Below are positions 16,819 to 24,578 of a DNA stretch of 48,237 bases, piece after piece. This DNA is from an uncultured Clostridia bacterium (GTDB lineage: Bacteria; Bacillota; Clostridia; Oscillospirales; Ruminococcaceae), in the NCBI GenBank assembly GCA_947627005.1, contig CANQUJ010000014.1:1-48237 (forward strand). Direction: 5' to 3'. Below the pieces are notes generated by a model, which was not told where the DNA came from, searched no databases, and was given only the letters and a program-made list of their open reading frames with translations. Position 1 is the first letter of the stretch; each line of letters opens with the position of its first letter. The position numbers and the translations under genes are program-made.

Positions 16819-16832
16819 ATTTATGCACAACC
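16819..16832. other. Left attachment site, core and element arm
   Basis: Core AT at 16819-16820, then element arm TTATGCACAACC. The chromosomal arm (GAGCCCTCA on the plus strand) lies to the left. The arm is the near-perfect inverse of the right-end arm (11 of 12). Confidence 0.82.
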
Positions 16833-16837
16833 TGCTG

Positions 16838-18517
16838 TTATACAGCAGGCTTAAATTCTTTACTTACGGAGAGCGGCTTATTATTCTCAACAAACTCCGC
16901 CGCCCTTTGAAATTCATCTGCAAAATTAAAGTCAATCGTTATCTCTCCACCCTCATGAACCCAAATCGCGTCCACAAGCTCAACCAGAATCCCACGGTTC
17001 AGCGAAGTAATGTTTTGATACTTCAAAAACGCGGTCAGATACGGGTCATCGGCGCCAAGACTGCCCGATTTTTGGATTTGCTCCCGAAGATAGGCTGTAT
17101 TTTCCGTCTGCTTTTTGATCTGCTCTGCCAGTTTTGACTTTAATCGCCTATATTCCTCGGCAGAAATTTCTCCGCCTTTCCAATCAATATAAAGACTGTC
17201 CGAAGCGTCAGTCAGCGTTTTAAGCTGCTTTTCCGCTTGATTCAAAGCGATTTCAAGTCGCTTATTTTCACGGTTTACGGACGGCGCGTTCGTTATTTTT
17301 TCAATCTCCGCCGAAAGATTGTCAACAAGAGCGATCTGCACCTGCAAAGCCGCCAAAACTGCGCTTTCGAGCTTATCCTCACGAATCGTGTGCTTCGTGC
17401 AGGTCTTTTTGTCGGAATAGGTTCGGCAGGAGTAATACGCAAGGCCTTTAGCCGTCTTTCGGTGCATAGCCTTTTGACAGTCGGCACACCTTATCAATCC
17501 CGAAAACAGGTAAACCTCGCTTTTTTCGGGAGCGACCCGCGTATCCCGTCGGTGAAGCGCCTGAGCCTTGTCAAAAGTTTTACGGTCGATGATAGCCTCA
17601 TGCGCGTCGGGAACACGAAACCATTCATTTTCGGGAACGGCGACCTGCTTATGTACCTTATAGCTTATTACTTTGTTTCGCCCCTGCACCATAGTTCCGA
17701 CATAAACCTCATTCTGCAAAATCCGCGAGACGGTGCAGGCTGACCACAAGCCGTCGTTTTTTCGGGAGTTGGGATTCTGATAATTAAGCCCCAGCTTTTT
17801 CTTGTAGGCTTCGGGATTCGGCTCGCCTTGCAGATTGAGCTTTTGGGCGATTCCCCGCTTGCTCATGCCGCCAATAAACCATTTAAAAATGCACTTGACG
17901 ACTTCCGCCGCATTTTCATCGACAATAAGGCGGTTTTTGTTTTCGGGGTCTTTTTTGTATCCGTATGGCGCAAACGCCCCGATAAACTCTCCGCGCTCTC
18001 GCTTCATCTTAAATGTCTTGCGAATTTCCTCTGAAGTCGTCGCGGCAAATTGCTCGTTGAACATTCCGCGAATCGGAATCTCAAGTCCGCCTGACGAACG
18101 AGGGTCGCGGTAAGTGTCGATAAACGGCGTTCCCGTGCAGATGAACCGAGCGCCGTTTATCGGGATAAACTCCTCTAAAAATTTTTGCTGATCTGCAAGG
18201 TTGCGGAAACCTCTCGCAAGCGATTTTACAATCATGCAGTTGACCTCACGGCTTATAATGCAGTCCGTAATTCGCTTAAATCCGGGACGCGACGTATCGG
18301 TGCCGCTCAATCCGTCGTCCGAAAAAACGCCGACGATTTCATAGCTGCCCGGTTCAAAATAGTTCGCAACAAAATCTCTCAGAATTTTCTCCTGATTGAT
18401 AACACTTTCGCTGTCGCCTTCGTTTTCGTCCTCGCGCGAAAGCCTGATGTAAAGCCCTATTTTCCAGAATGGCTCGACGGGGCGCCTTGCCGATTCCGTT
18501 TTTCTTATTCGGGGCAT
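16838..18517 (-). CDS. Large serine recombinase (site-specific integrase/excisionase)
   Basis: 559 residues. The resolvase domain begins at about residue 19 (IGLYIRLSRED), with the nucleophile Ser at 27; DDGLSGTDTSRPGFKRI and the helix containing VKSLARGFRN follow. The recombinase domain includes GAFAPYGYKKDP and SRILQNEVYVGTMVQGRNK. A zinc ribbon (CADCQKAMHRK, then CRTYSDKKTC) sits near 345-375 and a coiled coil at about 395-445. Length and order match the TnpX/TndX group of clostridial elements. It cuts and joins attP and attB through 2-nt staggered ends. The gene ends 17 bp from the left end of the element; AGGAGGT precedes ATG 18517. Confidence 0.97.
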   Translation of the reverse strand: MPRIRKTESARRPVEPFWKIGLYIRLSREDENEGDSESVINQEKILRDFVANYFEPGSYEIVGVFSDDGLSGTDTSRPGFKRITDCIISREVNCMIVKSLARGFRNLADQQKFLEEFIPINGARFICTGTPFIDTYRDPRSSGGLEIPIRGMFNEQFAATTSEEIRKTFKMKRERGEFIGAFAPYGYKKDPENKNRLIVDENAAEVVKCIFKWFIGGMSKRGIAQKLNLQGEPNPEAYKKKLGLNYQNPNSRKNDGLWSACTVSRILQNEVYVGTMVQGRNKVISYKVHKQVAVPENEWFRVPDAHEAIIDRKTFDKAQALHRRDTRVAPEKSEVYLFSGLIRCADCQKAMHRKTAKGLAYYSCRTYSDKKTCTKHTIREDKLESAVLAALQVQIALVDNLSAEIEKITNAPSVNRENKRLEIALNQAEKQLKTLTDASDSLYIDWKGGEISAEEYRRLKSKLAEQIKKQTENTAYLREQIQKSGSLGADDPYLTAFLKYQNITSLNRGILVELVDAIWVHEGGEITIDFNFADEFQRAAEFVENNKPLSVSKEFKPAV

Positions 18518-18548
18518 GATACCTCCTTTCCCTTATAATCACGGTCGC

Positions 18549-18577
18549 ATTATAACATATTACTTTGTAAATTTCAA
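18549..18577 (-). promoter_or_regulatory. Promoter of the serine recombinase
   Basis: Minus-strand TTGAAA (18577-18572), 17-nt spacer, TATAAT (18554-18549). Confidence 0.78.
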
Positions 18578-18601
18578 TGTATATCGCTAAAGTAGAGCAA
18601 A

Positions 18602-18856
18602 TTATTTCAGTCCGACAAAATAATCGGAGAGCATATTTTTCAAATCTCGCCCCTGCGGTTTAAATCGGATTTTCATCGGCACGTCTCCTACCAAAAAGCA
18701 GTACGGATTTTTAACATCGCCAATAAATTGTGCAATCTTCTCATCAGCAGGAAGTTCTTCGTCAATCTTGATTTCTCGAATATCCGCAAGCCGAGTACGG
18801 TCAATCGACGTAATATCGGCGCTCGCAAGAGATTTAAGAGTTGTCAGATCAATCAT
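18602..18856 (-). CDS. DUF6870-like small protein of mobile elements
   Basis: 84 residues from ATG 18856, chosen because GGAGGGG lies upstream; the longer frame has no ribosome site. Pattern: SADITSIDRTRLADIREIKI, LPADEKIAQFI, VKNPYCFLVGDVPMKIRF. Small proteins of this form are frequent near recombinases and relaxases in clostridial integrative elements. Role unknown; as a small protein next to the recombinase it is one candidate for a directionality factor, though there is no direct evidence. Confidence 0.68.
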   Translation of the reverse strand: MIDLTTLKSLASADITSIDRTRLADIREIKIDEELPADEKIAQFIGDVKNPYCFLVGDVPMKIRFKPQGRDLKNMLSDYFVGLK

Positions 18857-18908
18857 CGCAGCCCCTCCGAAACGGTTTTTGTAAAGGGTATGCGAAATAG
18901 CTTGGGAG

Positions 18909-19784
18909 TTATTCATGCGACTTGTTTTTGTCATGTGATTTTATTTTCTCCTGATTGTTGTGCAAAGTTTTAGATATGTTATCTACAATAGTTTGCAGCC
19001 GCTTGACTTCACAGCGCTTTTCTTTCAATTCCGCATACAGTTCATTCTGCTGTGATGTCAGCCGTTCAACCTCTGACTGCAAAGTCTTATAGCTCGGGAT
19101 TTTTGTGATACCATGCTCTTTGAAATATTTCTGGGCAGACTTCATAATGATAAACTCGCTTTCATGCTGCTTTCGGAATTTCTCCCTTGCTCGGTCAGAC
19201 TTTAACGTCAGATATTCGTCCCGAATTGACCTTGTATTCGTATACTCAAGCACTTGTTTTTGAAGTTCCTTTTTGTCACGGAGTTCGGATTCAACGCCCT
19301 TGAGCTTTTCTCGGTACTCGCTTTCCTTGACCCTTGCGCCTGTAAGCGCAATCTGTAAATCTTCAAGCGACTTAAAACCATACCTTTCAAGTTCTGCAAG
19401 GCTCTTGGCAGACTGTTTCAAGTTGAACACTTTTGCCCAATGCTCAAAACCCGCGCCCTTGTCGTGCGTTACATCGACCATTCGCGAAATACTGTCGTGA
19501 TATGTGTTGATTTTTGAGGTTTTTGCCGCCTGTAAGAGTTCCAAAATGCTTGGGAGGGAAGATATACCCTGCTCTCCGTTTTGCGCCAACTGTCGCGATT
19601 TCTGCTCGAAAACGGCACTTATTGCAGTGAGGTCGAAGCCGTCGCCCAAACGTCGAGCGGTGATAGGTTTGGCGCGGTCTGACGTTAGATAACTTAACCG
19701 ACCTCGGCTTTGCATGATACCCTCTCTGAAACTCTTCAAAATCTCCGCTATTCGTGTGCAACAACTGATACTCCATTTTCCCAA
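18909..19784 (-). pseudogene. Relaxase (mobilisation nuclease), C-terminal fragment
   Basis: The frame encodes the typical C-terminal half of relaxases from clostridial mobilisable elements: SRGRLSYLTSDRAKPITARR, then GAGFEHWAKVFNLKQSAKSL, then a coiled-coil tail with REKFRKQHESEFIIMKSAQK and KIPSYKTLQSEVERL. The catalytic N-terminal domain, with its HxH metal site and Tyr, is absent: upstream sequence runs straight into the XRE gene promoter on the other strand. The listed 5' end is only the end of the open frame; no convincing start or ribosome site is seen. Autonomous mobilisation by this protein should be impossible. Confidence 0.82.
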
Positions 19785-19816
19785 CCACCGGTTTAGTCAA
19801 TTCGCCGAATAGTTTG

Positions 19817-19845
19817 TTGACTTTCCGTGAAAAATGCTCTAAAAT
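19817..19845 (+). promoter_or_regulatory. Promoter of the XRE regulator
   Basis: TTGACT (19817-19822), 17-nt spacer, TAAAAT (19840-19845), starting just beyond the truncated relaxase. Confidence 0.75.
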
Positions 19846-19886
19846 GACAGCAGAAGATCTTCAAAATGTCAAAAAGGAGTAAATCT

Positions 19887-20639
19887 ATGGAAAAAACTAT
19901 CTCACAAAAAATTATCGAGCTTCGCAAGGCGGCGGGGCTGACGCAGGAGCAACTCGGCGAGAAGCTGGGAATTTCAGGTCAGGCTGTTTCGAAATGGGAG
20001 CGTGGCGAGGCGATGCCGGACATCTTAATTCTGCCCGACCTGTGCGATGTGCTCGGCACAACGCTTGACTCGCTTCTGGGCGGAAAGCGCGCCGAAAGCC
20101 CTGAAAGTCCGCAGATCATAGGCGATTTCTGTGAATTTGCGATGAAAAACGGCCGCGCAGAAACGGTTCGGCAGGCGATTTCGCGAATGATGAATCAAGA
20201 TGTCGTTGTGTCAGGGAATGACGAGCTCAGTATCTGCCTCGAAAACGGCGAAAACATCCTTGTTTCCAATCCGCTCGGCATGGGTTTTGTGATGTCGGGG
20301 ACCGATTTTGCAGACTATTGTATGAAGATGGACAGAACACGAATCAATAATCTGATTAGTCTTTTTACAGATGAGACTGTGTTTGCCGTCGTCAAAATCA
20401 TCGCGAAAAATACGGCTACAGTTGACGAAATCTGCACAGAAACAGGATTAGAAAAATCAGAAATTCAGGAGATCCTTTTAGAGCTTTCAAACTTTGAGGT
20501 GATAGCATACGGCCGCGATAAAAACGGCAATCTCGGCTACTGCCCCGCGTCGGGCATGGCCGCCGTGTGGATGGTGCTTGCGGGGTGCAGCCTGTTTGAC
20601 ATTGGGGGCGTCCGCGGAAGCTCGTGGGTGACGGTGTGA
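19887..20639 (+). CDS. XRE-family transcriptional regulator with C-terminal sensor-like region
   Basis: 250 residues from ATG 19887 (AAGGAG upstream). The helix-turn-helix spans about residues 6-62 (ELRKAAGLTQEQLGEKLGIS, then GQAVSKWERGEAMPDILILP). The rest is unlike phage CI: a middle region with no known motif and a winged-helix-like stretch (KNTATVDEICTETGLEKSEI, then QEILLELSNFEVIAYG). Such double-HTH proteins are common lone regulators in Clostridia. It may control element genes or be a passenger. It replaced, or was inserted next to, the missing relaxase half. Confidence 0.87.
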   Translation: MEKTISQKIIELRKAAGLTQEQLGEKLGISGQAVSKWERGEAMPDILILPDLCDVLGTTLDSLLGGKRAESPESPQIIGDFCEFAMKNGRAETVRQAISRMMNQDVVVSGNDELSICLENGENILVSNPLGMGFVMSGTDFADYCMKMDRTRINNLISLFTDETVFAVVKIIAKNTATVDEICTETGLEKSEIQEILLELSNFEVIAYGRDKNGNLGYCPASGMAAVWMVLAGCSLFDIGGVRGSSWVTV

Positions 20640-20665
20640 TGCGGCAGGAATGTATTATAAAAAAT

Positions 20666-20696
20666 CGTCAATGCGGGCTATGGCATTGGCGTTTTT
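20666..20696 (+). terminator. Terminator after the XRE regulator
   Basis: CGTCAATGC, loop GGGCTATG, GCATTGGCG, then TTTTT; one G-T pair. Confidence 0.8.
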
Positions 20697-21147
20697 AATT
20701 AGGGGCCCCACAAAGTCCCAAGACTTTGTGGGGAAAAGGAGGAAAAAGAAGCGTTACTTCTTGCCGCTCGACTTCCCTCGGCAAACAAAGCGTTAAAACT
20801 TCCTTTTCGCCTTTCCTCGGCGGCAACGATTGCCTCGGTCGGCTCAAAGAGTTTTAATCGCGTTGTTTAACGACAGCCTCGGTCGTCTTGCGGAGAAGTA
20901 ATCGCGTCTTTGCGCGGAGCGAGCGAGTTTTCACCATTAGGGGGAAACGAGCGATATGGAGCTTGCGACGCCGCGCAGGGTTTGGGGAAGGCTACTCCCC
21001 AACAAGATTCCGTGCAGGCAAATTTGCGCTTAGAGTCAAATTTGGTCCCGCGGTAGAATCTTGCTCTAAGAAATCTTCATGTAGCTAAACTCTGCATTTT
21101 GAAAATTAGCTTCCTTTGATAACATCATTTAATTGTTCTTTTGCATA
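20697..21147. other. Non-coding repeat-bearing spacer inside the element
   Basis: About 450 bp with no convincing gene. It starts with a family B hairpin and continues with text shared with 4160-4260 (GGAAAAAGAAGCGTT, and TTTGCGCGGAGCGAG). It lies between the XRE terminator and the RM operon promoter. Confidence 0.65.
20706..20733 (+). repeat. Family B hairpin repeat, copy 2
   Basis: Stem CCCCACAAAGTC / GACTTTGTGGGG with a CCAA loop, between AATTAGGGG and AAAAG as at 4440-4463. Stem sequence differs between copies while pairing stays perfect. Confidence 0.72.
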
Positions 21148-21176
21148 TTGCCAACCCGCAGAATATGTGGTATAAT
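21148..21176 (+). promoter_or_regulatory. Candidate promoter of the element RM operon
   Basis: TTGCCA (21148-21153), 17-nt spacer, TATAAT (21171-21176). A second TATAAT near 21230 without a clear -35 box is also possible. Confidence 0.6.
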
Positions 21177-21260
21177 AACAATATATCTTAATTTGGATAA
21201 GTCCGTACTTTTGGACAGTTGGTATGTTATAATATATAATAACTTTGCGGGAGGCTCAAT

Positions 21261-23021
21261 ATGTCTAACGAAAAAATTGCGGTGGTCGGGACAAATATCG
21301 CGGAAAAGGCGACGATGATTTGGAACGTGGCGGATATGCTGCGCGGACCGTTCAAGCCGCATGAATATGGGCTTGTAATACTTCCGATGACGGTCGTGAA
21401 GCGGTTTCACGATTGCCTTTTGCCGACTCACGGCGCGGTTCTGGAGCAGTATGAAAAGGTCAAAAATCTCGCGGTCATTGACGGCTTTCTGACGCGCGCT
21501 TCGGGCTGTCAGTTTTACAACATCAGCAAATTTACCTTCGATACGCTTCTTGCCGATCCCGACAACATCGAGATAAATTTCCGCGACTATCTTGCGGGAT
21601 TTTCGGGGAATGTTCAGGACGTACTTTCAAAATTCGACTTCGACAGCATAATCAAGCGAATGGTCGAGAGCAACACGCTTTATCTCGTTATCAAAGAGTT
21701 CAACTCGCATAAAGGCTACTTAGGACCCGACAAAATCAGCGCGGTGGACTGCGGATATATTTTCGAGGATCTCGTCCGCCGCTTCTCCGAATCATTCGGC
21801 GAGGAGGCAGGAGCGCATTTCACAAGCAGGGATATAATTTATCTCATGACCGACCTGCTTCTGACCGACGCGAAGCTCGACGATGACTCTAACATCACCG
21901 TCTACGACATGACGATGGGTACAAGTCAGATGCTTTCCTGCATGGAGGAGCGGATACACGAGCTTAACGAGGACATCACCGTCACCTGTTTCGGGCAGGA
22001 GTTCAATCCCTCGACATTTGCTATCGCCAAGGCTGACATGATGATAAGAAACGGCGATCCGAACAACATGCGATTCGGCGACACGCTTTCGGACGACCAG
22101 TTTAAGGGATTCACGTTCAAATACTGCATAAGCAACCCGCCGTTCGGTATCGACTGGAAGCGCGAACAAAAGGCAGTCGAAGCAGAAGCCGCGCTCGGAG
22201 AGCTTGGGAGATTTGCCCCGGGGCTGCCGAAGATCAGCGACGGTCAGCAGCTTTTTGTGCTGAACGGTCTTTCAAAGCTCGCGCCCGACGGAAGAATGGC
22301 TATCATTCAGAACGGCTCGCCGCTGTTTTCGGGCGACGCGGGCAGCGGGCCGAGCAACATCAGGCAATACATACTCGAAAACGACTGGCTCGACGCTATC
22401 GTTCAGCTTTCGACCGACCAGTTCATGAACACCGGCATATCCACCTATATCTGGGTAATTTCAAAGGACAAGCCCGCATACCGAGCGGGAAAAGTCCAGC
22501 TCATCGACGCTTCGCACTGCTATGAACAGCGCAGAAAATCAATCGGCACAAAGAGAAACGACATCACCGACCTTTGCCGAAATCTCATCGTCACAGCATA
22601 CGGCGAATTCAAAAACAACGCCGTCTACGGCGACGAAAACAGCGTTTACTGCGAGAGCAAAATTTTTGATTCCGAGGAATTCGGTTATCGGAAAATCACC
22701 GTCGAAAGACCGCTTCGGGACGAAAACGGTGAGATCGTCACGAAAAAGGGTAAGCCTGTCGCAGACGCGGCTCTTAGGGACAGCGAGAACGTGCCGCTGA
22801 AAGAGGACATCGACGAATATTTCAGGCGGGAGGTTCTGCCCTACGCGCCCGACGCGTGGATAGACAGGAGCAAGACGAAAATCGGGTATGAGATACCGAT
22901 GACGAGGTATTTTTACAGGTATCAGCCGCCCGAGCGGTCGGAGGATATAACAAAGCGGCTGCATATTTTGGAGAGCGAGATCTCGCAGTCGCTTGAGCAG
23001 TTGTTTGGGGAGGAAAACTAA
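21261..23021 (+). CDS. hsdM: Type I RM methyltransferase subunit HsdM
   Basis: 586 residues. The N-terminal helical domain (NVADMLRGPFKPHEYGLVIL) is followed by the methylase domain: a HFTSRDIIYLMTDLL entry, motif I as VYDMTMGTSQML, motif IV as NPPFG (about residue 294). Motif I departs from the usual DPxxGSGGML, with Met-Thr-Met-Gly replacing Pro-x-x-Gly; the Asp and Gly are kept, so S-adenosylmethionine binding may be intact. A charged insert (RDENGEIVTKKGKPVADAAL) lies before the C terminus. GGGAGG precedes ATG 21261. Its stop overlaps the next ATG by one base (TAATG). It is unrelated in detail to the hsdM at the window start, so there are two separate systems. Confidence 0.94.
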   Translation: MSNEKIAVVGTNIAEKATMIWNVADMLRGPFKPHEYGLVILPMTVVKRFHDCLLPTHGAVLEQYEKVKNLAVIDGFLTRASGCQFYNISKFTFDTLLADPDNIEINFRDYLAGFSGNVQDVLSKFDFDSIIKRMVESNTLYLVIKEFNSHKGYLGPDKISAVDCGYIFEDLVRRFSESFGEEAGAHFTSRDIIYLMTDLLLTDAKLDDDSNITVYDMTMGTSQMLSCMEERIHELNEDITVTCFGQEFNPSTFAIAKADMMIRNGDPNNMRFGDTLSDDQFKGFTFKYCISNPPFGIDWKREQKAVEAEAALGELGRFAPGLPKISDGQQLFVLNGLSKLAPDGRMAIIQNGSPLFSGDAGSGPSNIRQYILENDWLDAIVQLSTDQFMNTGISTYIWVISKDKPAYRAGKVQLIDASHCYEQRRKSIGTKRNDITDLCRNLIVTAYGEFKNNAVYGDENSVYCESKIFDSEEFGYRKITVERPLRDENGEIVTKKGKPVADAALRDSENVPLKEDIDEYFRREVLPYAPDAWIDRSKTKIGYEIPMTRYFYRYQPPERSEDITKRLHILESEISQSLEQLFGEEN

Positions 23022-23347
23022 TGTACGGCTTTATATATAAACTTTTGATAAGTCCGTTAGGTCTTCCGGTAAATGCCCTTTTGGAGTGGATAATTTTGCT
23101 TATCATTGAAAAAATTGCATTTAAGATAGCGTGGGAGGCTTCTCACGGAGGATTTTGGGGTTCCGAGATTCACTGGACTGTCCGCACAATTTCATTTTTT
23201 GTGATATGGGCAATTACATACGCGGTGATTTGGACAGTCAAATTTGTAATCGCAAACTGGGTGATTTTCGTCTGCCTCGGTATTATTGCGGTGACAGCCG
23301 TGATAGTTGTTGCACTCGAAAGGCTTAGGAGGAAGAACGATGCGTGA
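23021..23347 (+). CDS. Small membrane protein inside the RM operon
   Basis: 108 residues with three likely membrane segments (about 8-33, 53-75 and 78-98) and a basic tail ending RLRRKNDA. Start ATG 23021 overlaps the hsdM stop (TAATG) and the gene runs 8 nt into hsdS, so the three genes are tightly coupled. I do not recognise the family. A membrane protein between hsdM and hsdS is not part of a normal type I system; it may be an accessory defence factor or a passenger. Confidence 0.75.
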   Translation: MYGFIYKLLISPLGLPVNALLEWIILLIIEKIAFKIAWEASHGGFWGSEIHWTVRTISFFVIWAITYAVIWTVKFVIANWVIFVCLGIIAVTAVIVVALERLRRKNDA

Positions 23348-24578
23348 AATGAAAGACAGCGGTATTGAGTGGATTGGGGAGATACCGAGGGGGTGGGAAA
23401 TTTCAAAAGCAAAATATTTTATAAAAATTCAAAACGGTTCTGACCCGACAACTGATGGAAATATTCCAGTTTATGGCAGTGGCTCTGAAAGTTTTAAAAC
23501 GTGTGGCGAATATAAAGAAGGACCGACAGTGCTTATCGGAAGGAAAGGAACTATAAATATTCCACGATATATAGAAGGCAAATATTGGAATGTGGATACC
23601 GCTTTTGACGTTCATTCGCTGGGAAAATTTAATTTGAAATATTACTTTTATTGCGCGGTCAGTTTTGATTATAAGTTTTACATTTCGCAAACCACCTTGC
23701 CAAGTATGACGCAAACTAATTATGAAAACATTTTTTTGCCTATACCTAACAGTGACGAGCAGCACCGTATCGCCGACTTTTTAGACCGCAAATGCGCGGA
23801 AATCGACGCGGTTATCGAAAAGACAAAGGCGGCTGTCGAGGAATACAAAAAGCTGAAGCAGTCGGTGATAACCGAGGCGGTGACAAAAGGCGTCCGAGGT
23901 CCGCGCCCGATGAAGCCCAGCGGCGTGGAGTGGATAGGAGATGTGCCGGAGGGGTGGGAAGCCGATAAAGTCAAGCACCTGTTTACAAACGGAAAAGGTT
24001 TGTCAATTACTAAGGAAAACCTTGTAGAAACGGGATTGCCTGTAATCAGCTACGGTCAAATACACTCAAAGAATAATAGCGGAACCGAAATAACAGACGA
24101 TTTATTGAGATATGTAGATTTTCAATATCAAACCGATTTTCCGCAATGCGAAGTTTTTCAATATGATTTTGTTTTTGCAGATACGTCGGAAGATTACGAC
24201 GGCTGCGGAAATTGTGCATACAAGCAAGACTCATCAATTCTTTTTGGCGGCTATCACACTATTATTTTACATTCTAACAGTAAAAAAGATAACAAGTATT
24301 TTGCTTACCTGTTTAAAACCGATTCGTGGAGAAAGCAACTTCGGGAAGTTGCGACAGGAGTTAAGCTGTTCACAATAGCGCAGAAAACTCTGATGAATAG
24401 TTCTGTTATAATTCCACCTGAAAGCGAGCAGCAGGAAATCTCCGACTACCTCGACCGCAAATGCGCGGGGATAGATAACATTTTAGCCAAAAAACAGCAG
24501 TTTATAAAGGAATTGGAAGCCTATAAAAAATCACTCATCTATGAATATGTAACAGGAAAAAAGGAGGTCAAATCATGA
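23340..24578 (+). CDS. hsdS: Type I RM specificity subunit HsdS
   Basis: 412 residues from ATG 23340; AGGAGG upstream supports this start over the longer frame. There are two TRDs, each opened by a conserved phrase: KDSGIEWIGEIPRGWE near residue 4 and KPSGVEWIGDVPEGWE near 193. Each is closed by a helix after PNSDEQHRIADFLDRKCAEI and PPESEQQEISDYLDRKCAGI. Both TRDs (about 23400-23750 and 23970-24420) are AT-rich relative to the helices and to hsdM. The stop overlaps the hsdR start by 4 nt (ATGA). Confidence 0.94.
   Translation: MREMKDSGIEWIGEIPRGWEISKAKYFIKIQNGSDPTTDGNIPVYGSGSESFKTCGEYKEGPTVLIGRKGTINIPRYIEGKYWNVDTAFDVHSLGKFNLKYYFYCAVSFDYKFYISQTTLPSMTQTNYENIFLPIPNSDEQHRIADFLDRKCAEIDAVIEKTKAAVEEYKKLKQSVITEAVTKGVRGPRPMKPSGVEWIGDVPEGWEADKVKHLFTNGKGLSITKENLVETGLPVISYGQIHSKNNSGTEITDDLLRYVDFQYQTDFPQCEVFQYDFVFADTSEDYDGCGNCAYKQDSSILFGGYHTIILHSNSKKDNKYFAYLFKTDSWRKQLREVATGVKLFTIAQKTLMNSSVIIPPESEQQEISDYLDRKCAGIDNILAKKQQFIKELEAYKKSLIYEYVTGKKEVKS

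Noticed and set aside
20888-21088. 66-codon frame in the spacer after the XRE gene
   Set aside because: Basic, low-information sequence over repeat text shared with the 4-kb spacer; no ribosome site.
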